Shown here piece by piece: positions 10,656 to 21,741 of a stretch of DNA of 64,000 bases; within the stretch, counting starts at the first letter, position 1; the number at the start of each line of letters is the position of its first letter. The notes under the pieces are model-generated. The model was not told the origin of the DNA and did not search any database. It worked only from the letters and a program-made list of their open reading frames with translations. Origin of the DNA: Archilochus colubris (taxonomy: Eukaryota; Chordata; Aves; Apodiformes; Trochilidae); NCBI GenBank assembly GCA_023079485.1, contig CM041083.1:155514552-155578551 (forward strand). Direction: 5' to 3'. Position numbers and translations under genes: made by a program.

Positions 10656-11100
10656 TGTCACAGTTTTAGCCAATAACTAGGTGACAGATGCTTTTGTCAG
10701 CCCCCATTACCCTCCCAATGAAGATAAAAAGGGGAGAGAGAGGCTTGAAGGTTGAAAACAAACCCACCAAAAACCTAGAATAGGTTTAATGAAGTAGTAA
10801 TAATATTGATGATGGTGAATTGCATATATATACAAATAGTATAGAACCCAAGCTCCTCAGTTGGTAATTACTTTCAGATCAGAAAAGTTCCAAGATTGAC
10901 TCTGAAGCAGCTGGAGGATGCCTGAGTCCAGGGTCCTTGGATAAATCAAGTGTGGAATAATTACTGGAGGTGACTTAGAAATGAAATTTATATTCCTATT
11001 TTAAGGAAAGGTGCAGCACTTTAGCAGGATGGAATTCAGCTTATGTGCAACGAGTTTCTACCTTAGCAATTCCCTAAGCAACCCTGTATGTTTGCAACAT
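10656..11100 (-). mobile_element. LTR (3' portion clear) ahead of the Gag-like region
   Basis: On the minus strand the sequence ends GGCTAAAACTGTGACA at 10656, the end of the common songbird LTR type. Upstream are ATTAAA (10785-10790) and a TATA-like TATAAAT (10986-10992), 200 bp apart. The 5' boundary is not visible and 11100 is a guess. Direction and position fit the 5' LTR of the provirus that supplied 9240-10479. No clear primer binding site follows it. Confidence 0.6.
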
Positions 11101-11289
11101 CAGGGGAACTTGGTGTGCTAACTCTAAGAGAAACTGCATGGAGGGTGGAGCACAGTGGAGACACTGTGGCCACCATCTGTGGCAACGGTGGGATCCAAAG
11201 GTACTATGGGACCAACCAGCTGCATGTTTGGTACCCTTGGCCACCAATCTTTTATCTTTTAACACAACATTATCTTTCAGGTGAACTTT

Positions 11290-11860
11290 TCTCATTATAA
11301 TCTTGTTATAATATCAAAACACACCTCCATCCACCAAAGCTACCCACCTCCAAGGTGCAACCACCCCTCACTGAGCTTGAGCTCTGAATTTTCTGTAGTC
11401 TATACATTTAAATGCAAAGTGAGAGGACTTTCCACCAATGATGATAAAGCTATGTATGAATAGCATCACCCAAGCTCTACCTGTAAGGTAAAATAGTATA
11501 AAAGTAGTAAGAGAGGGAAAGAATGCAGATGACCTCATGTCCCTGAACTCTGGGACCAATCAATGGGCTGAGACTCTCTTTCCATGCATTGTGATGCCTT
11601 TGTTTAAGATTTGAACACTCAACTGTACTGACTTTCTGCCTGGGAATAGTATAAATCTCTATAAAGTTACTTTACTCATCTTTATGCACTTGTAGCCAGG
11701 TTGTATTACCTATGACCTAGGTATCTGCACATGCTTTGCAGACAGTTAATTTATCACCAGCAATCCAAAGAGCTTGTGCACTGTTGCTTCAATAAATTAC
11801 ACTATTCATTAATCTAATCATGAAAGGTTTCATTGAACTTGACCAAATTCTCTAAGTGTG
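11290..11860 (+). mobile_element. Candidate LTR in opposite orientation
   Basis: TATAAAAG at 11497-11504 and CAATAAA at 11790-11796, nearly 290 bp apart, with a CCAATCAATGG box between, look like an LTR promoter, R region and U5 on the plus strand. Terminal TG and CA and target duplication were not found, so the limits are approximate. It lies between two minus-strand LTR pieces. Confidence 0.4.
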
Positions 11861-11869
11861 GCTATGATA

Positions 11870-12476
11870 GTTGATGACAAGCATGACTGGACAAATAGTG
11901 TAGAATTAATTGTGTATTCAGACCTGTGATAGTCCAGTAGAAGACTGGGCATGACTGGACTATTAATGCCAAATTCAGTATCACTCTGAGTCTAAGTCCA
12001 GTTGCCCCCAGCTCCTCTAATATCTGAGGGCCAGGTAGAATGCAAGGTGGTTTATTTTCTGCCAAATTTCTTTCCCTTTTAACACAACACCAAGTCATTC
12101 CTACTCTGGGAAGCAAGAGAAGGTGACCTGTCTTGATGAATGATGTTCTTCTTTGGTGAGAAAATAGGATTTGGAAACCCAAGAGCAGAGGGAATAGTGA
12201 AAAACAAACCCCAATCCAGCTGGCACACAAATCAGAGAGGTCAGAAGAGGTCTCTCTTTCCTAAGAGAGGTCATTTTATACTGAGCACCATGGGAAGGAA
12301 CACTATTATTGGTCAATTTGGGTCACCTAACCCATCCTCTCCTCCCCATAGACACAGCTACTCCTGCCATTAGAACTGCTCCATCAACAATCTGGCAGCA
12401 GCTGGTGGTGTCCTGGAATGTATCAGGTCACCTTAGTCATGGGCTATTTTTATCTTAGTCTTCTCAAACCAGAACA
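11870..12476 (-). mobile_element. LTR, 5' portion with promoter
   Basis: The minus strand starts TGTTCTGGTTTGAG at 12476, matching the 5' end of the 7622 LTR type. TATAAAA lies at 12274-12280 and AATAAA at 12051-12056. The 3' end is unclear. It may be a separate LTR, or the 5' half of the LTR that ends at 10656, split by the plus-strand element between them. Confidence 0.6.
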
Positions 12477-14794
12477 AATATCTTGCTAGTTGTGTGATAC
12501 ATATTGCTCATGGAAAGTGGGAAAATATAAGCAACAAACACTACATTTTGTATAAAAAGTAAGGCAGTTTATAAGAACTGAAGAGGAATAAAAACACTGG
12601 AAAAAATCTGCAGTTTCAGTCTAGTGTTTTAGGCTTACTCTTATAACGTTATTTTAACTTTTTCCTTCCATCCCATATTTTTAATTCCTGTTTCAATGAT
12701 GCCTTACAAGGGATGTAAGATCGCAAAGAAAATTAAACTTTTATATGCTTTATATAATATTGGTGATAATGAATACAAGACTGGTATATGTGTAAGCTAT
12801 ATGTAGAGGCAGAAGGTTTTACAATCCAGATTTTATTAATTCTCAATCTTTATGTTATACATTAACACAATATATATATGGAATTTATCATTGACAGTTT
12901 CTACAGATCATGCATGATTATGGAAATTCTAGTATTAAAACAAAGAAACAAATAAACAAACAAAAAACATTTGGTAAGAAAAAATTTCCTTTCTAATTAA
13001 TTTAGAATTTTGGAAGCTCTCAAAAGCTACTAAGTGTCTTTTTTTTTTTTTTTTTTTTTTCTTCATTATTAAGGGATTTCAAAACCTTTATGGAACTTTA
13101 CATGGACATTAGCAAAGCAAGGTGAAATTTAGTCAGTCTAAATTTTTTGCTCAGAAGATGAAAAGTATATTTCCCACAGGGAAATTCTGAAAACAGCATG
13201 TAGTGTGTGGGGCACAGAAGAGTTCCTACTTACCCCTTGGAGTTGCAAAGATGACTTTCTTTAGAAAAATGAGCCTACATTCCTACAATAACACCTATAG
13301 TTTAGTTTTGCAGAAAATCTCTTGAAAGCAAAATGACACAGATAACGTTTTAGAGGTCCATAGTCATGTGCCAACTTGCCCACATGGTGTGATATCGGTT
13401 AATTTCTGAATTTTTTTTCATACCACAGGAAAAATAACGGGTCTGATTCTGTCTTCTATTTCCAGAAGGCAATTTAACATTTTTTATCTTTTTGGAAACA
13501 CTAAGAACCATCAAAAGCTTTTGTCCCTGAGAACAAAAACAGCACAAGTCAGACTGTCAGATATTTTTGAAGAGTTTTCAACTTTTACTTTAAATACTTC
13601 AGCATAAATGACTGGGCCCAGTGCCTCTTCAGCTTTTTTCTTTGTAAAGATCTTGACCTTAATAGATTTCATCCAGACTCTTTTACAACCCTCATGATTC
13701 TGTAACTCTGTCATAAAAAGAAATTCAGAACTGTCGTGGAATGTGGTAAATGAAATTTGTGATTTTTTGCATGTAGTTCCACAGAAGTAAATCCAAACTG
13801 CAACAACATTGCTGTATACTGTTTCTGGCTTCCTCACATCTCCTATTCTACCAATAGCTGAATTTTGCTCGGTGGAAACTTTTAATAAACTGTTCCTCTA
13901 TTCAAGATCACACCTATTTCCCCAGAGGAAAACCAAAGCAAAACAAATGACAAAAAAAACAGGTATGTTTTAATAGAGAGATCTATATCATCCCTTTCCT
14001 TCTTATCCTCTCCCCTCCAGTTCTACAAAGTTGCCTTGGGAGTTTTTAAGCTTCGAGATGGAAATGAATAGAGTTATAAAAAAATTTCAAATGTTCCGGT
14101 AAGATTTTGGTTCTATTCTGCAATACTCTCACAGGTATAATGCAGGAGCTCCCTTTTTTGTCCTTTGACTATTACTCCCAAAGGCAACATGCTGGATCTG
14201 TTCCTCGTTGTCTTAATAGTTTCATGAGCAGATTTCCAAGTCATTCTAAACAATGCCTTTAAACCAATCCACGATCTTCAAGATATTTTTGCTTCATACA
14301 GGTGAAAAAGGACACAACATGAATGCATATTTTATGAGGAAAATTCTTGTTCTCTTTCAGCTATCAAAAAAAAATAAGGAAAATTAACAGAGAATAAAAT
14401 GGGACCAAATGGACTCCAGAGAATCATCTGCCAATGTACTAACTTTCAAATTTTTAACATTTATTTTATAAGGGAAACTTTTTCCTTAAAATGTTGAAAT
14501 TTAACTGCCCGTGGAAGACTTATGTTAAATCTAGCAGTTAAAATTAGCTGATAAGCAGTTTGATGTAAGATCTAATACCTAATGTGAATCTGATATTCTC
14601 CTCCTCCACCAAGTTTTCCTGTTATATAGGTTTTTTTTTCTTTCTTTATTATAACAGACTCATCACAGTGACAAATAACAGCTCACAGTTCTCTTTCCTT
14701 GCCACCTAGAAGTATTCCACACCTGAAATGGGAAAAACTTCACATGTTTTTGTCGTCATATGTCAATATATTGAAAGGAAATATTTTTTTTAGA
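12477..14794. other. AT-rich sequence, no identified gene
   Basis: A run of 22 T lies at 13039-13060. The minus-strand frame 13511-13837 (108 codons) has no recognisable domain, and its last codons follow a polypyrimidine stretch ending in CAG, so a splice site there is conceivable. Nothing else stands out. Confidence 0.5.
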
Positions 14795-15350
14795 CACTCA
14801 GTACTGGTAAGGCCAGTACTCAAGTACCGTGTTCAATTTTGGGACCCACAGTACAAGCCAGACATTGAGATGCTGGAGGGTGTCCAAAGAAAAGCAACAA
14901 AGTGGGTGAGGGGTCTAGAGAACAAGTCTTACAAAGAGTGTCTGCCAGAACTAGGCTTGGTTAGCCTGGAGAAAAGACAGCTAAGCAAAGACCTTATTGC
15001 TTTCTGCAACTACCTGACAGGAGGTTATAGGGAGGTGTGGGCCAGTCTCTTCTCCTATTAACAAATGACAGAACAAGAGGAAATGGCCTCAAGTTGCACT
15101 AGTGGAGGTTTAGCTTTGGTATTAGAAGAAATTTCTTCACTGAAAGGCTTGTTAAACACTGGAAAAGCTATCCAAGGAGATGGTTGAATCACCATCCCTG
15201 GGGGTGTTTAAAAGATGTGTAGGTTTGGTGCTTAGAGACATGGTTTAGCACTGCACTCAGTATAGATAGGTTACTGCTTGGACTTGATTTTAAAGTTTTT
15301 TCCAACCAGAATGATTCAATTATTCTATGATTCTATAATATTGTAATTAC
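14795..15350 (+). mobile_element. CR1 fragment: ORF2 C-terminus, 3' UTR and tail
   Basis: The frame ending at 15061 reads as the CR1 reverse transcriptase C-terminus ([20 protein letters not shown]). The 3' UTR follows, ending in ATTCTATGATTCTATA near 15330-15348. It is 5' truncated near 14795. The upstream codons back to 14699 are not CR1. Confidence 0.93.
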
Positions 15351-15774
15351 AGATTCTAGATATTGCTATTATGGAAACATAACTTCTTTGTCCTTGTCAT
15401 CTCCTCCAGTTACACAGGTGTCCCATGTGTGGATGTATAAGAGATCTGGTGTTCCCGGTGTGAAGAACCTCAAAAGCCACAGCTTTAGCATGGCTGGGGA
15501 ACTGTGAATCCAATTTCAGATGAGATCTACAACTTCACTGTAGGACAATCAATAGATTAAGGAGGTAAAATCCCTGAGATATCTCTGTCTAAAGAAATTA
15601 TGCTTTGAAAATCCCACAGCCTCTGTGTGAATTTATGAGCTTTTTTATTCTATCAGTGAACAGAAGTACTCAAACTGATATAAATCACTTCAAATTCATT
15701 CAGTTATTGCAAGACACACAGAGTGTATTTCATTCCAGACACAGATTTTCTGTTTTCTGTGATTTCTGAATTAG
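15351..15774. other. Unrecognised sequence between CR1 and LTR fragment
   Basis: No open frame of note and no repeat that I recognise; the internal part of the neighbouring LTR is not here. Confidence 0.5.
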
Positions 15775-15974
15775 AGTAGGACCATGGTATCATTTTTCTG
15801 TATATTTGTATATATCTAATAATTTTCCCCTTTTAATCATTAAAGCTGTGTAGTTCAGTTTCCAACCCATAAGTCTCTCTCCCTTATTGTCTCTCCTTTC
15901 CTTATCAGGGAGGGGGATAAATAGAGAGCATCTGTCATTCAGTTTAATTGACGGCCCAGTGTTAAACCGTGACA
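15775..15974 (+). mobile_element. 3' end of an LTR of the 7622 family
   Basis: It aligns with 8170-8351: the ATTAAAGCTGTGTAG poly(A) region, TAAGTCTCTCTCCC, GAGAGCATCTGTCATTCA and a GTGACA end at 15974. The 5' part of the LTR is missing. A CR1 starts within a few bases of the LTR end. Confidence 0.8.
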
Positions 15975-15979
15975 AATAG

Positions 15980-16262
15980 GTATTAGGAAGAATTTATTTA
16001 ATGAAAGAGTAGTAAGTCAGGTGCTGGATCAGACTGGAGTCACCATCCCTCGAGATATTAAAAAGCTGTGTAGATGAAGCACTTGGGGATATAATGTTAT
16101 GGTTTGGGTTGGGTTTTGGGTTTTTTTTTTGGGGGGGGGGTTGTTTGGTTTTTGGTTTTTGGTTTTGTTTTGTTTTTTGGTGGGGGAGTTGAGGATACAC
16201 AGTTGTATGCAGTAATCTTGGAGGTCCTTTCCAACCGTGACAATTCTGTGATTCTGTGATTT
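15980..16262 (+). mobile_element. CR1 3' end with a G/T-rich expansion
   Basis: It begins GGTATTAGGAAGAATTTATT and ends with GATTCTGTGATTCTGTGA, the CR1 tail. About 85 bp of G/T-only low-complexity sequence (16101-16186) replaces part of the 3' UTR. Confidence 0.88.
16101..16186 (+). repeat. G/T-only tract with G-quadruplex potential
   Basis: All bases are G or T. GGG runs sit at 16106-16108, 16111-16113 and 16118-16120, followed by ten T and ten G (16131-16140). Confidence 0.9.
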
Positions 16263-17239
16263 TCCGCCTAGGAAGTCTCTCTAAAACAAAATTATGTGTC
16301 TCAGCCCTCTATGATTTATGGATGTTTAATCCGACAATAGTTTGTATTTATCTGCACAGAACACTCTACTCAGAAAAGCTGAATACATTAACTATTGCGT
16401 ATTAATCAGTGGCTATGTCCAAACAGCCAGCTGGTTCTTATCACTAAATACACAGAATAAAAGCTTCTTTATTTAGGTTCATCATTGTGGTATCATATCC
16501 CAAACTCCTTAGCTAGTCTTTTGGTCTTTAGTAATATGGAGGATGTAACTGAATACCAGCTGGAAATGGGACCTAGGATTAAACTCTCAGAAGTTCCTAT
16601 CTGGCACCACTTTCGAGCCACTATAACAACAAATATCAGTGCTCCCTGGTAAGATGCTGTTGTTGCAAATAAGCAGCAGCTTGTATTCAGCTGCTTGCTG
16701 CCAGCCAGCTCCAGTTGGCTGAATAGTTCTTGCAGCTGTTTTCACAACAGCATCAGCAGTTATTCTACATCAGCTGCACCAGGAGAAAATGACAGCAAGT
16801 TAAATCAGCTGCTGTTGAAGGGTCTTGGCTGTGCTTTCCTTGGTAAGAAGCATCGATAGGCTTATAAAATAACCATGAAAATTTCTTCTGGAATCTTCCT
16901 TAGCTGAAGTAGCATAGGAAATAGGGGGAAAATAAATAGCTAGACATGTTGGGGAAATATTTTATCTAGTAAATATAGTTACTAGATGTTATAAACATAT
17001 TTCTAGGGAGTTACTTGGCATATATGACAGATTTGTAGCCATACTAGCATGGGTGGCTAACTATACTGGTTTTGGCACAGAGAGCATCAAATTTATTCAC
17101 AACTCCTAGTATGGTGTTTTGTTTGGATCTGTGCTAAAAACAGTGCTGTTAATGCAGAGATGTTTTCATTATTGCTACCAGTGCTTACACAATCCAGGCC
17201 TTTTCTGCTTCTCACAGTGCCCCATCAGTGAATAGGCTG
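16263..17239. other. Unannotated sequence with a CAGCTG-rich island
   Basis: Mostly unremarkable. Between 16653 and 16811 there are four CAGCTG sites (16688, 16733, 16771, 16806) and an 11-bp inverted repeat (16653-16663 with 16744-16754). This is described as a finding. Confidence 0.55.
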
Positions 17240-17815
17240 GAGGTGGACATTATGCTTGGGTGGAGGCACCATTCCATAGCCATCTGGACTCTGTTTTCTC
17301 AAGGAGGGACCCTCATTTGGGTATCCACCCTGATAAACAGGGCTCTATTCTTGAAAGAGAAGCCCCTCCTTTAGTGGCTATCCTGATAATCTGAACACTG
17401 TCCTTGCAAGGGGAGCTCTGTCTGATGGCCACCCTGACAGGCAGGACACTGTCCTTATTCCATAAGGGACAGGGACAGGCAAGCTGCACCCTGCAGAGGC
17501 AGAGTGACATCTTGTGTGTGCCCTGGGTAAAGCCACTGGAGAGGGGGCATGAGCACAAATCAGGGTTGTTGCCCAATCATCCCATCTGGACAGACCCAAA
17601 TGAACACCTGGCTTTGCAAGGTATGCCAAAGCCCTCCCAAAAATGGTGAGGTCAGGTGGTATAAAAGAGGCACACTCGAAATGCTGGGTGCACTCCCGCC
17701 ATCCAAAGGCCTGAACTTCCTACCAAGATCAACACTGGATCCAAGGGTGGTGATATCTTTCCTATATCTTCCTTCTCTGTCTTGTTCTCTCTGTCTGTTT
17801 CTATTATTATAGAGT
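17240..17815 (+). mobile_element. LTR copy A with modular U3
   Basis: Closely similar to 32955-33540. The U3 has quasi-repeats starting at 17280, 17325, 17378 and 17429, mostly containing CCTGA and a short inverted repeat. TATAAAAG lies at 17660-17667 in GGTGGTATAAAAGAGGCACA, identical in both copies. The 3' end (R/U5) is cut or diverged after the pyrimidine-rich stretch near 17790. No retroviral genes follow. Both copies are plus-oriented but 15.7 kb apart with unrelated sequence between, so they are separate insertions. Confidence 0.75.
17660..17667 (+). promoter_or_regulatory. TATA box of LTR copy A
   Basis: TATAAAAG in a context conserved with copy B. Confidence 0.55.
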
Positions 17816-18591
17816 ATAAGTATTATGAAAAATAATACTATGAAAAAAAGTGTATTAAAATTTTGAGAACCCTGTCCTTCAGAACTTTCTTTAACAGATA
17901 TATGGCTTTACTATTCCTGTAGCCTGTGTTAAAAAAAAAGTATTAAGAATCCTAAACAAGTGCTGTCCAGTTGCATCATTTTGTTTAGTGATAAAATTGT
18001 AGAGAGTTAAATAATTAAGGGCTAATTCACTTCTCTTTTTTTTTTTATATGTATATCTGTATTTATAGCTGTAAAATATCTGTTTTACTGCAGTATTTTT
18101 AGTGTCAGAGAAAAATTGTCTAGAAAGACAACAAATCATTTTTGCCTACAAAAGCATCAACCTCTTGCTATCATATTTTTCTAGGAATGGCATGTGTTAC
18201 TCTCAGACACTATTAGAAATTACTCCAGTGCCATCTATCCTAAAAATTTGTACTGAATTCATCACCCTAGATCAATTAATCACCAAGAAAACACATTAAC
18301 TTTTTAAATACCTTTCTGGCCACTGTAGGACCATCTCAGGAAGTATTTAGCAGTACACAATTAGCATTCCTTAATAATTCTGGAAAAGCATCTTCTTCCC
18401 CCCCCCTACTTTTAATTACAGCCTGTTCAGAAGAGCTTTGTTTCTTCCTAATCCATATCAAAAGTGCTTTTTCAAATAGTGCCCATAAATCTAGGAAATA
18501 TAGAGAACTGAGATTTCAGTACATAGAAAAGAATAATTGTTTATATTCTGGCTTTTTAAAGAAATAATAATAAATATGTGTGTGTCTCATG
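17816..18591. other. AT-rich sequence, nothing recognised
   Basis: No repeat or gene signature is visible. Confidence 0.55.
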
Positions 18592-19433
18592 ATTTAGACC
18601 TAGCCACCAACAAAGAACTACTCAGCCAATCAGTCACTCCTCCCCTCTCTGTGAGGGATGGTAAGGTGAAAATATAACTAAAATCTTGAGGTTCACGACA
18701 AGGATCTTAAAAACACCTTTCTCCATATCTCCCTTCTTCCCAGGCTCAAATTACTTGGCTCCTGATTTCTCTGCCGCCTCCCAAGCAGTGGCACATGGGA
18801 ACAGAGGTTGTGGCCATTTGGTCATTTTGTCACACTTTATTTTCTGCTGCTCCTTCCGCCTTAGGCAGAAGGACTCTTTTCACTCTTCCCCTTTTCCAGC
18901 ATCTGGTTCAAGAACCCCTCCAACATGAGTCCTTCCCAGGAGGTGAAGTCCTTCAGGGACAGACTGCTCAAGCATAAAGTCACAGCCTTCTTTGGGCACA
19001 GTCAGCTCTCCTGCTGTGGGCTCCTCCATGGCTGCAAGTTTAAATTTGCTCTTCCATGGTCCTTCATGGGCTGCTCTACAGTGTTCCTCCATGGGCTTCA
19101 GAAAGAGAGCTGATGTCTCAATATGGGATGCATGGAAATTTCTGCTCCATCACACCTCCTCCTCCTCCTTCCTCCCTGACCTTGGTATCTGCATAGGTAT
19201 TTCTCTGAAGTCACTCTCTTCTCTCCCACACAGTTTTTTAGCAATTTTTTTTTTTTCTTTTTTTCTTCTCCTTATATATGTTAATTGAAGAGGTGCATCC
19301 ACCCTTGCTGATAAGTTTGACCTCAGTCAGAAGTAGGTCTGACTTTGAAGCCCAGGGGATTCTAATATCTTCTACAGAGCCACCTCTGTGGCCTCTCCCC
19401 AGCTACCAAGCCCCAGCACACAGACCTGACACA
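18592..19433 (-). mobile_element. LTR of the four-copy minus-strand family
   Basis: It shares with 35390-36372 the order of GGAGGACTCC-type, CTCCATGGGCT-type and CACCTCCTCCTCC-type blocks, a poly-T run and a Pro-codon-like CCCAGCTACCAAGCCCC end. On the minus strand it would start TGTGTCAGG near 19433. It is shorter than the 35390 copy by internal deletion. The low-limit boundary is approximate. Open frames inside are incidental. Confidence 0.7.
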
Positions 19434-19910
19434 GCATAAAAGTCATTATGATCTCAGAAGAACTAATCTTGTGCTGCCTACTTTTAACACATTGACAAAC
19501 AGCAAGGAATATATTTATTGTGCACTGAAAAAGTAACAAAAATAAAACTATTTTTGAAATGTACAGTTTAAAGTTTAAATTATATTCTAGTTAAATCTAA
19601 TTCTCCTGATATTTATCCATATTAGAATTTTGTTTCATAGCACATGGAATCTCTTATATCACAATAAGTACTGTAGGTGCAGAGGGCCCAGTTTTGCAGT
19701 TGTTAGAAGGCTTACTTCAGTGCAATAATTACAATTTTGTCTTATTTTCACCTCTTCTTAATTGACAAATCTATTTATATTTGGCATGTGTATAGCTGTT
19801 ATGATAATTATTATTAAAAATTGCTTCTGTACTGTAATAATGTATCTAAGTACAAGATATGAATATGTGAAGCCTGAGGTGACCAGCTGGATCATTTTGC
19901 TGAGATAACT
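19434..19910. other. AT-rich sequence, nothing recognised
   Basis: No repeat or gene signature is visible. Confidence 0.5.
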
Positions 19911-20005
19911 ATAGAATCACAGAACCATAGAATCACAGAATGGCTAGGGTTGGAAGGGACCTGAAAAATTATGAAAGATCCTGAAAGATCAAGTACACCA
20001 GAGTA
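19911..20005 (-). mobile_element. CR1 3' tip
   Basis: Two copies of the tail unit (ATAGAATCACAGAA) are followed by GGGTTGGAAGGGACCTGAAA, the last bases of a CR1 in minus orientation. The rest is missing. Confidence 0.85.
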
Positions 20006-20164
20006 TATTTTACAGACCTTGAAATTCAGCCCTATTTGAGCTAAAAGTAATTCAGAAAAACAACTATTCCCAAAGGAATTTTTTCATCCTTCCCAGTTAA
20101 TTGTTCTGAAGTAGCACACTCACGGTGTGATAGGTCAACAACTAGCTGAATTGTTGAGCTGACC

Positions 20165-20985
20165 TAATTATAGGGACACTTCAACATTTTTATCAATGAC
20201 CCGGAAAAAGGAGTTGAGTGTGCACAAAGTTAAGTTTGCCTACAAATAGTAAATTAGAAGGAGCCATTGATTCCCTCAAGGGTAGAGAAGTGTTACAGAG
20301 AGATGTTGATAGATTAGAGTGCTAAGTGGTCACCAACTGTATGAAATTTAGTGGGGACAAATTCTGATTTCTCCACATGGGTCTGAGTCATCCTGGGTGT
20401 ACTTCTAGGCTGGAGGAAAAGAGTTAGAGAATGGCCCTGCAGAAAGGGATCTAGGGTTTTTGATTGATAGTAAGATCAATATGGGTCAACAATGGTCCCT
20501 CACAGACAACCATATCCTGGGGTGCATTAAGCACAGTGTAGCTGACTGGTCTAAAGAAGTAATTGTCTTACTGCACTCAATACTGATGGGACCCCACCTT
20601 GAGTGCTGTGTGCAGTTTTGAGTTCCACAATATAGGAAGTATATAAAATACTAGAATGTGTCCAAAGGAAGGCAACAAATATGGTGAAAGGACTAGAAGG
20701 AGTGACTTATGAAGATTGTGTAAGGAAATTATGTTTGTTCAGTGTACAGGAGACTGAGAGGTGACTTTACTGCTCTCTAAAGCCTTCTCATGAGGGGAAG
20801 AGGGGGGGAGGTGTTGATCTCTATTGTTCACTCATAAGACACAAGGCAATGTCTTAAAGCTGCATCAGAGAAGGTTAAAATTAGATATTAGGAATAAATT
20901 TCTCTCTGAGAGGGTTCTCAATGACTGGAACAAGCTCCCCCACGGTGGGGCCTTGTGGGTCTCTTCCAACTCAGTATACTTTATG
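20165..20985 (+). mobile_element. CR1 fragment from reverse transcriptase to 3' end
   Basis: It starts inside the RT domain (readable NIFIND near 20180-20200, upstream of the active-site region), runs through the C-terminus and ends near 20985 in a decayed GGGTCTCTTCCAACTCAG 3' UTR. Many stops and small deletions show an old insertion. Confidence 0.9.
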
Positions 20986-21403
20986 ATAAGTATTAATTTG
21001 AATCTGTTTAAGTTTATGTAAAATTTAATCTGAACTCATAATACCTTTATCTGACAGGCTGAAGGAACCTGTTATTAGAGCTTAGTTTTCCACATAGGCA
21101 CTTAAAATTGCTATGTTACACACTAACTACCTTTTTTATCCAGTAATCAAACTGTAGTCTTCGAGCCTTCCCCTGTATTTATTTTCTGTTTTAAATATGT
21201 GAGTGACATAATGAGTTGGAACATCAAGAATGAGGTGTTAGCTTTTCTCACAACAAATTATATGTTTTAATTTACTCTGGTGTGAATATCCTAAATGTGG
21301 TGAAATACAATATAGTTAAATAGGAAAAAGGAGAAAGAGAGAAAACCTTTCCTCATCTGAGCAGTTTGGGGCTTTTGGTTTTGGTTTTATTTGATTCCTT
21401 CCC
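20986..21403. other. AT-rich sequence, nothing recognised
   Basis: No feature is visible apart from ordinary AT-rich sequence. Confidence 0.5.
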
Positions 21404-21741
21404 TCAGTATTCTGAATGGGGGGAAAAACACAAACACACATACAGAGAAAAACCCCCAAAAAACAAACAAGCAAAAACCCAACAAACATATGTTTTCAAT
21501 ATCTGTGTTTTTAATGAAATAGAAGCTGTAAATGTGGTATACCTTACCTCTTGATCGCTCCAATTGCTCCAGCCATGCAATATTTTGGAGCTTGTTTGTG
21601 AACCATCTGTGAAAATGTCGTGCACAGCTTCAGGAACTCAAAACTGCTCTGGGAGCCATGTACTAGACATTGCAAGAGGTCTCCAGTGCTTCTGCAGGCA
21701 CAGAGTAGGTAAAGCTGGTCATGAAAAGGTTGATTGACCAT
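21404..21741 (-). pseudogene. Possible retroviral RNase H remnant (pol)
   Basis: In the minus-strand frame 21625-21404 the peptide starts HDIFTDGSQTSSK and continues WSDQEVRYTTFTAS. (Y/F)TDGS is the first acidic motif of retroviral RNase H, and the following W and TTFTAS fit class II (ERVK-like) enzymes. A second overlapping frame (21741-21544) is open for 65 codons and ends at an exon-like GTAAGG donor. I prefer the RNase H reading because of the motif; it is short and has no other pol domain beside it. The enzyme would degrade RNA in the RNA-DNA hybrid during reverse transcription. This copy is dead. Confidence 0.4.

Noticed and set aside
17313..17649. Overlapping frames of about 80 codons in LTR copies A and B
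   Set aside because: Similar frames occur in both copies because the LTR U3 is shared; their internal peptide repeats follow the DNA modules.
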